Below are positions 24,838 through 31,541 of a stretch of 50,025 bases of DNA, in pieces. Numbering within the stretch: position 1 is the first letter of the stretch; every line of letters starts with the position of its first letter. This DNA is from an uncultured Spartobacteria bacterium (lineage in GTDB: Bacteria > Verrucomicrobiota > Verrucomicrobiia > Chthoniobacterales > UBA6821). Both the position numbers and the translations under genes were made by a program. The notes under the pieces were generated by a model. It had not been told where the DNA came from. It searched no databases and saw only the letters and a program-made list of their open reading frames with translations. The stretch is from positions 1 through 50,025 of the forward strand of contig CAIOJL010000026.1 in the NCBI GenBank assembly GCA_903858595.1, written 5' to 3'.

Positions 24838-25019
24838 CGAACTCCGAAGTTGAACCTGGCCCCACCGAGCGCGAGCGAGGCAATACCGGAGCATGGGGAT
24901 ACTCGGGATAGCCTACGTTCAGCGTAGCCCAGAGGGAGCTACTCGCGGGAGCGAGAGCTGCAATACTTTTTTGCGGTCAGTTGATTGTGTCAAATCGCTC
25001 GGCTCAACTTCGGAGTTCG
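24838..25019. mobile_element. 182-bp MITE-like element with 19-bp terminal inverted repeats
   Basis: The ends CGAACTCCGAAGTTGAACC and GGCTCAACTTCGGAGTTCG are inverted copies with one mismatch in 19. TTAA occurs just outside both ends, possibly a target-site trace. Inside are a small perfect hairpin (CTACG-TTCAG-CGTAG) and two related segments, GCGAGCGAGGCAATAC and AGCGAGAGCTGCAATAC. There is no open reading frame, so it would be non-autonomous. It follows the hydrolase-transferase stop by three bases and ends about 20 bp before the likely miaB promoter. It is unrelated in sequence to the elements at 65 and 34384. Confidence 0.6.
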
Positions 25020-25039
25020 TATTAAAAGGTTTCAGAGGT

Positions 25040-25062
25040 TATAATGGCAGATAGTGACTATC
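25040..25062 (+). promoter_or_regulatory. Candidate -10 box followed by a 13-bp palindrome, upstream of miaB
   Basis: A perfect TATAAT (25040-25045) is followed five bases later by GATAGTGACTATC, a 6+1+6 palindrome that would overlap the transcription start. The -35 region (TTCGTA, 18-bp spacer) is weak and comes from the edge of the inverted-repeat element. The palindrome could be an operator. It does not resemble the Rex consensus (TTGTGAA...TTCACAA), so autoregulation by the downstream rex gene is not supported. Confidence 0.4.
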
Positions 25063-25124
25063 GTAGGTTAGTCAAGGTTCCGCTCTAATTTAACACTTCA
25101 CTCTTTAACTTTTTTACTCGTCCC

Positions 25125-26528
25125 ATGCCCAGCGTCTTTATCAAGACCTACGGTTGCCAGATGAACGAACGCGACTCCGAGCAGGTGGCGCGTGACCTTC
25201 AAAATCGCGGCCATAAACTTGTCTCTCACGAGAGGGATGCCGACGTGATCTTGCTAAACACATGCAGTGTTCGCGAGATGGCGGAACAGAAGGCCATTGG
25301 CAAGATGGGCATGCTTCGGAAGCTCCGCCGGGAGAAACCGAAACTCGTGTTGGGATACATGGGATGCATGGCTCAAAGACTGGGCGAAGACCTCCAGAAA
25401 AGCTCCCCGCATGTCGATCTCGTGATCGGCACCCAGAAATTCCACCGTGTTGCGGACTATGTGGAGGAGGCATTAAAAAAACGCGAAGAGGCTTTCATTC
25501 ACGATGATATGCGGGATCTCGGCTCTGCAATCCTCCCGATCATTGACACTGCGTCTGAAGCGGGATCCCAGAACTCCATTCGGGATCACCTCCCCGAGCA
25601 AAAAAAAGAGGCCACGGCGTTCATCTCCATCATGCAGGGGTGCAACATGCACTGCACCTTCTGCATTGTCCCGACAACCCGGGGAGAGGAACGCGGCAGG
25701 CCGATCGGTGAGATTGTGGGAGAGGCCCGCAATCTCGTGGAGAGAGGGATCCGTGAAGTAACCCTCCTTGGACAGATCGTGAATCTTTACGGTCGGCATG
25801 AATTTCCCAAGGTCGGCGAAAAAAGCCCCTTTGTGCAGCTCATCGAAGCGCTTCACCAGGTCGAGGGACTGGAACGCATCCGGTTCACCTCCCCCCACCC
25901 GATGGGCTTCCGCAAGGATTTAGTGGAATGCTTTGGGCGACTCCCTAAGCTCATGGAACACGTCCATCTCCCGCTTCAGTCAGGGTCCGACAAGATCCTG
26001 AAGGCAATGCACCGCCCCTACACGGCGGCATCGTACCGGAGGCTCGTCGCCGACCTACGCTCAAGCCGTCCCGGTATTGCGCTCACTACAGACATTATCG
26101 TCGGCTTCCCGGGAGAGACAGAAAGTGATTACCAAGCGTCCCGGGATCTGGCTGAGGAACTGGAATTCGACGGGGCATTTATTTTCCGTTACTCGAAACG
26201 CGGGGACACCCCGGCCGCCCTGATGGAGGAACAGCTAAGCGAGGAGGAAAAAGAGGGACGCAACCAGGATCTTCTCTCCGTGGTGAATGCCTCAGCTTCC
26301 AGAAAGCTCGAAGCCTGTGTCGGCACGCGTCAGGAAATACTCTGTGAGGGCCCAAGCAGGAATGATCCCTCGCGTCTGTCAGGTAGAACCCGTACGAACA
26401 AGATCGTGATCTTCGATGGGGGGAGCAGATTTCACGGAAGCATCTTCGACGTGAGGATCACCTCGGCAAGCTCCTCAACCCTCTACGGCGATCCCGCGAT
26501 CCTTGATAACATGTCACCACACACATGA
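25125..26528 (+). CDS. miaB: tRNA-2-methylthio-N6-dimethylallyladenosine synthase
   Basis: This radical-SAM enzyme adds the methylthio group to i6A37 of tRNAs reading U-starting codons. The N-terminal UPF0004 domain has its three cluster cysteines: Cys11 (TYGCQMN), Cys47 (LNTCSVRE) and Cys81 (MGCMAQ). The radical-SAM cluster motif is CNMHCTFC, followed by IVPTTRGEERGRP, and a C-terminal TRAM domain (about 400-460) binds tRNA. GCQMN at the start marks MiaB rather than RimO. At 467 residues it has normal length. The ATG follows ACTCGTCCC, a pyrimidine run. The stop overlaps rex by ATGA. Confidence 0.95.
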   Translation: MPSVFIKTYGCQMNERDSEQVARDLQNRGHKLVSHERDADVILLNTCSVREMAEQKAIGKMGMLRKLRREKPKLVLGYMGCMAQRLGEDLQKSSPHVDLVIGTQKFHRVADYVEEALKKREEAFIHDDMRDLGSAILPIIDTASEAGSQNSIRDHLPEQKKEATAFISIMQGCNMHCTFCIVPTTRGEERGRPIGEIVGEARNLVERGIREVTLLGQIVNLYGRHEFPKVGEKSPFVQLIEALHQVEGLERIRFTSPHPMGFRKDLVECFGRLPKLMEHVHLPLQSGSDKILKAMHRPYTAASYRRLVADLRSSRPGIALTTDIIVGFPGETESDYQASRDLAEELEFDGAFIFRYSKRGDTPAALMEEQLSEEEKEGRNQDLLSVVNASASRKLEACVGTRQEILCEGPSRNDPSRLSGRTRTNKIVIFDGGSRFHGSIFDVRITSASSSTLYGDPAILDNMSPHT

Positions 26529-27175
26529 ATCGAGCGCTCAAGCCCTCCCCTGAGGAAAAACATCAGCATGCTGATATTCCGCGCAAAACCGTCTATCGTC
26601 TCTCGCTCTATCTGCGCTGCCTGGAACTCATCGTGGCCAACAGCGGCAAGATCGTTTCCTCTGCTGCCCTAGCAAGCGTTGCCTGTGTTCAGCCTGCTCA
26701 ACTGCGCAGAGACCTCGCCTATTGCGGGCCACTGGGGAAGCGCGGTACTGGATACGACGTGCTTTTTCTTCGTAACCGTCTCGAAGAGATCCTTGGACGC
26801 GCAAGCCTGCAACCCGTGATTCTTGTGGGGGCGGGGAATCTCGGTCAGGCGCTCCTGAGCTATAAGGGATTTGCCAAGGAAGGCTTCGAGATCGTTGCGG
26901 CATTCGACCTGCGACCTCAAAGAATCAAGGCCGGAAAGATTCCCGTCTGTGACATGCACGCCCTGCAACCAATCGTCCGGAAACAGGCGATCAGAATGGC
27001 CATACTCTGCGTCCCGGGCAGCGCCGCCCAGCAGGTCGCTGAACAGCTCTTCAAAGCAGGCATCCACGCCATTCTGAACTTTTCCACCGCCGTGCTTCAT
27101 CTCCCGGAGACCATTGCTGTCAACAACGTGAACCTCGCCATAGAGCTCGAAAATCTGAGTTACTTCACCCGATGA
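26525..27175 (+). CDS. rex: Redox-sensing transcriptional repressor Rex
   Basis: Rex binds DNA when NADH is low and releases it when NADH rises, so it controls fermentation and respiration genes. The N-terminal winged helix is typical: KTVYRLSLYLRCLELI (21-36), VSSAALA, PAQLRRDLAYCGPLGKRG. The Rossmann NAD(H) domain starts at VILVGAGNLGQAL (98-110), and AAFDLRPQRI closes the second strand. At 216 residues it is of normal length. It sits between miaB and a DNA glycosylase with ATGA overlaps on both sides. I saw no clear Rex operator in the window, so its targets are probably elsewhere. Confidence 0.93.
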   Translation: MNRALKPSPEEKHQHADIPRKTVYRLSLYLRCLELIVANSGKIVSSAALASVACVQPAQLRRDLAYCGPLGKRGTGYDVLFLRNRLEEILGRASLQPVILVGAGNLGQALLSYKGFAKEGFEIVAAFDLRPQRIKAGKIPVCDMHALQPIVRKQAIRMAILCVPGSAAQQVAEQLFKAGIHAILNFSTAVLHLPETIAVNNVNLAIELENLSYFTR

Positions 27176-28119
27176 ATCACTTGGGGAATCTTCCGGTATC
27201 GGTTCCTTCAGGCACGCTCGAGTGTTCCGAGTTTGATCTCGCGATGACGCTGGGAAGCGGTCAAACATTCCACTGGACCGAAATGTCGGGTGGATTTACC
27301 GGATGCATCGGCGAAGTGCCGGTTTTTCTTCGTCAGGAAGGGCGTTTTCTCCACTACAGCGGGACGGATCCGGAAATGCTGCGATACTACTTTTCTATGG
27401 ATCACGATCTTGAGGCCGTCAGGGCATCCTGTGAGGATCATCCTGCATCGCGCGCGGCATCGAGAGCCTGCAAGGGACTCCGCATCATGCGCCAACCGCA
27501 TTGGGAATGCTTGGCCACATTCATACTCTCCCCCATGAAGCAGGTCGCACATATAAGGCAGATGAGCCTTGCTCTAAGAAAAAACTACGGAAAAAAGCTA
27601 AAGGGGACCCCCGTGAACTCTTTCCCCACGGCATCTATTCTGGCGATGGCTACCGAGGAGGATCTCCGAAAATGCGGTCTTGGATTCAGGGCCAAAGGCT
27701 TGCTTGAGACGTCGCGCCGCATCGCTTCCGGAGACTTCAGCCCAGAGGCTCTTGTAATGATGGAAACCGGCGCGGCGCGCGATGCTCTCTGCAGCCTCCC
27801 GGGCATTGGTCGCAAGGTTGCCAACTGCATCCTGCTCTTCTCCTACGAGCGCCTGGAGACCGTTCCCGTGGATGTCTGGATCGCCAGAATCCTCGCCTCG
27901 TTCCGCTCCTCCGGATCAAAACCACTCAGCCCACCACGCCTTGAGGCTTATGGGGAAAAGCTCCTCGGACCCTATGCGGGATACATCCAGCAATATCTTT
28001 TCCATCAGGCCCGCACGGGTCATCTCAAATTGCCGTTCCAGGGAAAGCTGTCTGTCGCGACACATTCCATAAAGAAGGCTTCCAGAAACCAAACTTCACT
28101 CAAAGACGATCAGGCATGA
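27172..28119 (+). CDS. 8-oxoguanine DNA glycosylase / AP lyase (OGG1 type)
   Basis: This base-excision repair enzyme probably removes 8-oxoguanine and nicks the abasic site. The helix-hairpin-helix-GPD motif LPGIGRKVANCI carries the catalytic lysine (Lys215), and VPVD supplies the catalytic aspartate (Asp234). The 19-residue spacing between them equals that of human OGG1 (Lys249, Asp268). The N-terminal part (ECSEFDLAMTLGSGQTFHW) matches the OGG N-domain, so this is the OGG1 branch, not MutY, Nth or AlkA. At 315 residues it is of normal length. It is coupled by ATGA overlaps to rex before it and the TonB-like gene after it. Confidence 0.92.
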   Translation: MNHLGNLPVSVPSGTLECSEFDLAMTLGSGQTFHWTEMSGGFTGCIGEVPVFLRQEGRFLHYSGTDPEMLRYYFSMDHDLEAVRASCEDHPASRAASRACKGLRIMRQPHWECLATFILSPMKQVAHIRQMSLALRKNYGKKLKGTPVNSFPTASILAMATEEDLRKCGLGFRAKGLLETSRRIASGDFSPEALVMMETGAARDALCSLPGIGRKVANCILLFSYERLETVPVDVWIARILASFRSSGSKPLSPPRLEAYGEKLLGPYAGYIQQYLFHQARTGHLKLPFQGKLSVATHSIKKASRNQTSLKDDQA

Positions 28120-29204
28120 CCGTGCTTCAGACCAGTCATCGCTTAACCAAGGAGGGAAATGGGCAAAAAAAAGGGAATGGATTCTCCTTTTTTCTGATTC
28201 TTTCCTGCCTCATCCATGCGCTGCTGATTCTCTTTCTCGCCATCATTTTTGCAAAACACTTACTGCAGGGAACAAAGAATTCACCCGATAAAGAGCCGCC
28301 TCCCCCGGAGGTTATCCTAGAGATCACCCCACCCTCCAAAAACGAGCGACCGTTTGTGGAGGCTAAGGAGCTCGTGGACAAGGCACCTGAGAACTCCCCC
28401 TTTCAGTCTGATCAGAACACAAAGGCAGCGAGTGAACTTGCTCCGAGTGGCTCCATACCCCTTCCCTCGCAAGAGGGCCTCCAACAGTCCGCCCTTGAAC
28501 TTCAGAACCAGCGTCACACCCAAGGCGAGAAAGCAGCCCTCAATGCCGGTAATCCGACACCTGCCCAGCCTCCCTCCGCTCCCCCCACTGCATCGCAGCA
28601 ATTGCTCCCCCTGAAATCGGCACCAATGCCGCAGCCTACCGCGACGCCCTTCACCAGTTCCACTCCCCAAAGCACTCCAACCCCCTCTCCCAGCGACATC
28701 AAGCTCTCGCAGCCCCAAAAGCAGTCTCCTCCACAGACCTCAACCACGACTCAGACAGCCGCGCCACAATCCCAGCAGCTCCCCCCCCGTCAAACCTCTG
28801 CTTCAGGATCTTCGGGAGCGACGAAAGGGTACCAACCCGAGACACATCAGACGGTCATCAGAGGAAACATTTCTAACAGGGGACGATCTTCCGTCGCCGC
28901 GCAAGCGACGCCTCTGGGACGGTACCGCAAGGCCGTAGCTGACGCCATTGGATCGAGGTGGTACTACTATGTGGAAGAGCGTATGGGCTTTCTCAGCATC
29001 GGTAATGTGGATGTCTCTTTCAAGGTGAACTCCAATGGTAAAGTCAGTGGTCTTCACATCATTTCGGTGAACGGCAATCAATCTTTGACGGAATGCAGCC
29101 TACGCTCGATCATGGACGCCAAGTTACCGCCGATTCCTTCCGATGTCGTTGCAACCTTGCAGGATGGAGTCCTTGAAATCGACTACAGCTTCACCATTTA
29201 CTAA
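28116..29204 (+). CDS. TonB/TolA-type energy transducer
   Basis: The 362-residue protein has a TonB layout. A short cytoplasmic tail precedes one membrane helix (about 24-47). A long Pro/Gln/Ser/Thr-rich periplasmic spacer (50-260) follows. A C-terminal domain of about 95 residues (GRYRKAVADAIGSRWYYYVE, then VDVSFKVNSNGKVSGLHI) fits the TonB/TolA fold. It would carry energy from an ExbB-ExbD motor to outer-membrane receptors, or act like TolA in envelope constriction. The C-terminus alone does not separate the two. ExbB follows nine bases later. The partner ExbD is absent here and may be the gene at 241-657. Confidence 0.85.
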   Translation: MTVLQTSHRLTKEGNGQKKGNGFSFFLILSCLIHALLILFLAIIFAKHLLQGTKNSPDKEPPPPEVILEITPPSKNERPFVEAKELVDKAPENSPFQSDQNTKAASELAPSGSIPLPSQEGLQQSALELQNQRHTQGEKAALNAGNPTPAQPPSAPPTASQQLLPLKSAPMPQPTATPFTSSTPQSTPTPSPSDIKLSQPQKQSPPQTSTTTQTAAPQSQQLPPRQTSASGSSGATKGYQPETHQTVIRGNISNRGRSSVAAQATPLGRYRKAVADAIGSRWYYYVEERMGFLSIGNVDVSFKVNSNGKVSGLHIISVNGNQSLTECSLRSIMDAKLPPIPSDVVATLQDGVLEIDYSFTIY

Positions 29205-29213
29205 AATTTCTCC

Positions 29214-29849
29214 ATGACTCTTCATCTCTTCCTCGCCGTGATGCCTGGCTTCATCCAGTTCTTCGTCAAGGGAGGTTTCTTCATGGCGGTCCTTGTCATT
29301 CTGTCGATCTTCTCACTCGCAGTCATTCTCCAACGGGCGCTCATTATCAAGGTGGATCGCACCCTACCCCCGAATGTGATCAAAGCACTAGATGCCTACA
29401 AAGCGGGCTCTCCTGCCGATTCCTTCCAGACGTTTCTTATCAGGGAGCCCTCGCTTCTCTCACGCGTTCTGCTATGCCTGCTACAGCATAGGGACTGGTC
29501 GAGGGTAGAGGCGCTGGACGCCGTCCAGACTCGCGCCCGGCATGAGATCTCCCGCCTCGAGTCGGGGCTCGTCTTCCTTGAGATCACAACCGGCATCTCC
29601 CCCCTCCTTGGATTGCTCGGGACCCTCTCTGGCCTTGTGGGAATTTTCGGGAATATCGGCAACCACGGGGATCCCCAGCTGGTTGCCAATGGAATTTCCG
29701 AGGCCCTGAACTGCACGATCGTGGGTCTTGGGGTAGCCGTGCCGAATCTCATTGCCTACAACTATTTCACCCGCCGGGTCGAAGTGCTTTCGATTGAACT
29801 CGAATCACTCACCACAGACCTCATGGCCAAGCTTGCCATCGGTCGGTAG
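29214..29849 (+). CDS. exbB: MotA/TolQ/ExbB proton channel family protein
   Basis: The 211-residue protein has the three-helix ExbB pattern: a first helix at about 16-35 (FFMAVLVILSIFSLAVIL), a cytoplasmic loop with RHEISRLESGL, then paired helices in LEITTGISPLLGLLGTLSGL and LNCTIVGLGVAVPNLIAYNY. It forms the stator of the proton-driven TonB or Tol motor in the inner membrane. It directly follows the TonB-like gene, so the two should be co-expressed. The next gene is convergent, so no exbD lies in this operon. The start follows ACTAAAATTTCTCC, without a Shine-Dalgarno sequence. Confidence 0.92.
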   Translation: MTLHLFLAVMPGFIQFFVKGGFFMAVLVILSIFSLAVILQRALIIKVDRTLPPNVIKALDAYKAGSPADSFQTFLIREPSLLSRVLLCLLQHRDWSRVEALDAVQTRARHEISRLESGLVFLEITTGISPLLGLLGTLSGLVGIFGNIGNHGDPQLVANGISEALNCTIVGLGVAVPNLIAYNYFTRRVEVLSIELESLTTDLMAKLAIGR

Positions 29850-29907
29850 GCGAGGGTTGCCGGATAGAGGGTGTGGAAACGTCGGAGGATCAATTCCAGA
29901 TTTTCCC

Positions 29908-30345
29908 CTAGTAGCGGAGTGGATCGGGTAGCGTGAAGGCGCTTTCAATGACACGTATTTCCACGGGATCAGTCGCCAAGACCTCGATCACATCAAAGCG
30001 GAAGGTGAGGTCTGGCATATCAAGCAGGCGGAGCCAATGGATAGCCCCCTTGCGGATGAGTCGCTGCTTCTTCCGGTCCACGGCATCCAGAGCCCTTCCC
30101 ATCTCCTCGGAGCGACGGGTCTTCACCTCTGCAAAGACAAGGGTTTCCTGATCGCGGCAGACCAGATCGACTTCCCCTCCCCCCGGAGCGCGGAAGTTCC
30201 GGCGCAGGATTTTCCAACCCAAACGCTGCAGATGGCGCGCAGCCTGCTCCTCACCCCAGTGTCCGAGAACAAGGTGTCCCTTAGAACCCGAAGGTGGGCT
30301 GGTCGACCGGCGAAAAACCACGTCGATGATGCTGGCAAGGTCCAT
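29908..30345 (-). CDS. yraN: YraN family protein (UPF0102, predicted nuclease fold)
   Basis: The 145-residue protein belongs to the YraN family, which has a restriction-endonuclease-like fold and no settled function. The family pattern is clear: GHWGEEQAARHLQRLGWKIL, then RNFRAPGGGEVDLVCRD and LVFAEVKTR, where GEVDLV and EVK supply the D-ExK nuclease-type residues. From the chosen ATG the 5' end overlaps the rnhB 3' end by about 65 bp. Longer readings would lie wholly inside rnhB. No good Shine-Dalgarno sequence helps to fix the start. It follows rnhB, as YraN does in many genomes, and closes the rplS-rnhB-yraN group. Confidence 0.85.
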   Translation of the reverse strand: MDLASIIDVVFRRSTSPPSGSKGHLVLGHWGEEQAARHLQRLGWKILRRNFRAPGGGEVDLVCRDQETLVFAEVKTRRSEEMGRALDAVDRKKQRLIRKGAIHWLRLLDMPDLTFRFDVIEVLATDPVEIRVIESAFTLPDPLRY

Positions 30346-30976
30346 GCTCTCGCAATGTAGCCAGATGGTCAGCGGTCGCATAGCCCCGATGTCGGGAGAA
30401 GCCGTACTCGGGAAAATCCCGGTCCAGCTTATCCATGATCCGATCGCGCGTGACCTTGGCCAGGATGCTGGCGGCGGCAATGCTGAGGCTGATCCCGTCA
30501 CCACCGACCAGTGCTGTATGAGCGACGGGAAGTCCCTTGACTGGCAGCCCATCCACAAGAGCATGACTGCATTGATGTCCGCTCTCATGAAGGCCAGTCA
30601 AAGAGCGCGCCATGGCAAGATGGGTTGCCCTCAGGATGTTGAGTTGTCCGATTTCTTCTGAGCTTGCCTCGGCCACAAAGAAGCACACAGAGACATCTTC
30701 AGTCAATCGGACATATAGCGACTCGCGCTGCTGGTGATTCAGTTTTTTGGAGTCATCCAGTCCATCCAGAGAGAACCCATCAGGGAGGATCACCGCGGCA
30801 GCCACTACCGGTCCTGCCAGCGGACCGCGTCCGGCCTCATCGACTCCAGCCACAGGACGGATCCCCCGGGCATGGAGCTCGCTCTCGTGGAAGAGTGTGG
30901 GGCAAAGAGAAGGGCCCCGGGAGGAATTTCCTCTGGGGCCCTTATTAGAATTGGATCCGCGACGAGTGGTCGTCAT
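30281..30976 (-). CDS. rnhB: Ribonuclease HII
   Basis: RNase HII removes ribonucleotides from DNA and RNA primers. The signature VAGVDEAGRGPLAGP (about 42-56) holds the first catalytic Asp-Glu pair, DDSKKL follows, and later ALVDG and SILAKVTRDRIM carry the remaining acidic residues. At 231 residues it is slightly long because of an N-terminal stretch of about 35 residues rich in Gly, Arg, Ser and Asn. This stretch is encoded by a large GC-rich hairpin (30910-30943). No other ATG, GTG or TTG start fits the family better. It lies 21 bp after rplS. Confidence 0.93.
   Translation of the reverse strand: MTTTRRGSNSNKGPRGNSSRGPSLCPTLFHESELHARGIRPVAGVDEAGRGPLAGPVVAAAVILPDGFSLDGLDDSKKLNHQQRESLYVRLTEDVSVCFFVAEASSEEIGQLNILRATHLAMARSLTGLHESGHQCSHALVDGLPVKGLPVAHTALVGGDGISLSIAAASILAKVTRDRIMDKLDRDFPEYGFSRHRGYATADHLATLREHGPCQHHRRGFSPVDQPTFGF
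30910..30943 (-). terminator. Strong GC-rich hairpin at the rplS-rnhB junction (terminator or attenuator-like)
   Basis: AAGGGCCCC pairs perfectly with GGGGCCCTT, and GAGGA pairs with TCCTC inside it. This gives a long hairpin with a three-base loop, followed on the minus strand by TCTCTTT. It is about 55 bp after the rplS stop and inside the first codons of rnhB. It could end part of the rplS transcripts or slow rnhB translation. The T tract is short and interrupted, so full termination is doubtful. Confidence 0.45.
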
Positions 30977-30997
30977 CGGAGCTGAAAAAGTTAGAGT

Positions 30998-31354
30998 TTA
31001 GGCAACTTCCTGCGCCTTCTCCTTCACAGTGACGGCGGCCTTGCCCTTGCGATCACGGAGATAGTTCAGCTTGGAACGGCGTACCGATCCGCGCTTCTCG
31101 ATTTCGAGTTTGGCGATGCGGGGGGAATGAAGAGGGAAGACGCGCTCGACACCCTCGCCGAAGCTGACGCGACGGACGGTGAAGTTGGCGTTGATACCGG
31201 CTCCCTTGCGGCCGATCACGATACCGGAGTACTTCTGGATACGCTCCTTGTCACCTTCGATGACGCGCGTGTGGACGCAAACGGAATCACCGACCTCGAA
31301 CGGGACGAGGTCGGTCTTAAACTGCTCTTTTTCGATAGTGGCGATGATGCTCAT
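30998..31354 (-). CDS. rplS: 50S ribosomal protein L19
   Basis: L19 sits at the 30S-50S interface of the ribosome. The family sequence is visible throughout: FEVGDSVCVHTRVIEGDKER, IQKYSGIVIGRKGAGINANF, TVRRVSFGEGVERVFPLHSP and RRSKLNYLRDRKGKAA. From the ATG that opens MSIIATIEKEQ the protein has 118 residues, the normal size. A start further upstream would add 30 non-conserved residues. In many bacteria rplS is last in rpsP-rimM-trmD-rplS. Here none of those is next to it, and it leads into rnhB and yraN instead. No clear Shine-Dalgarno sequence is seen. Confidence 0.96.
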   Translation of the reverse strand: MSIIATIEKEQFKTDLVPFEVGDSVCVHTRVIEGDKERIQKYSGIVIGRKGAGINANFTVRRVSFGEGVERVFPLHSPRIAKLEIEKRGSVRRSKLNYLRDRKGKAAVTVKEKAQEVA

Positions 31355-31492
31355 GACTGTAAATGTGGCCGGAAATTGGTCTAAAGTGGTTGAACATAAT
31401 GCCCCCGAGTGTATTTCTTGGCAAGAAGTAATAGTAACCACCAATTCAGCAACTCCTGTTACCTATGTCCTGACCCGTGCCCCCCGGCCCGT

Positions 31493-31541
31493 CCCTTTTA
31501 GCCTTCAGTCTTCAGCCTTTAGCCTTTAGTCTTTCCGTCCC
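31493..31541 (+). repeat. Pyrimidine-rich short repeats directly before xylB
   Basis: The 49 bases before the xylB ATG consist of repeated units such as CCTTCAGT, CTTCAGC, CTTTAGC and CTTTAGT, ending in TTCCGTCCC. A similar, less regular tract precedes ubiX. They may be replication-slippage products, or a pyrimidine-rich translation leader. Confidence 0.45.

Noticed and set aside
24981-24994. TTGATTGTGTCAA upstream of the miaB-rex operon as an FNR or Rex box
   Set aside because: It is 13 bp with the wrong spacing for FNR and lacks the TTGTGA/TCACAA halves of Rex. It also lies inside the inverted-repeat element.
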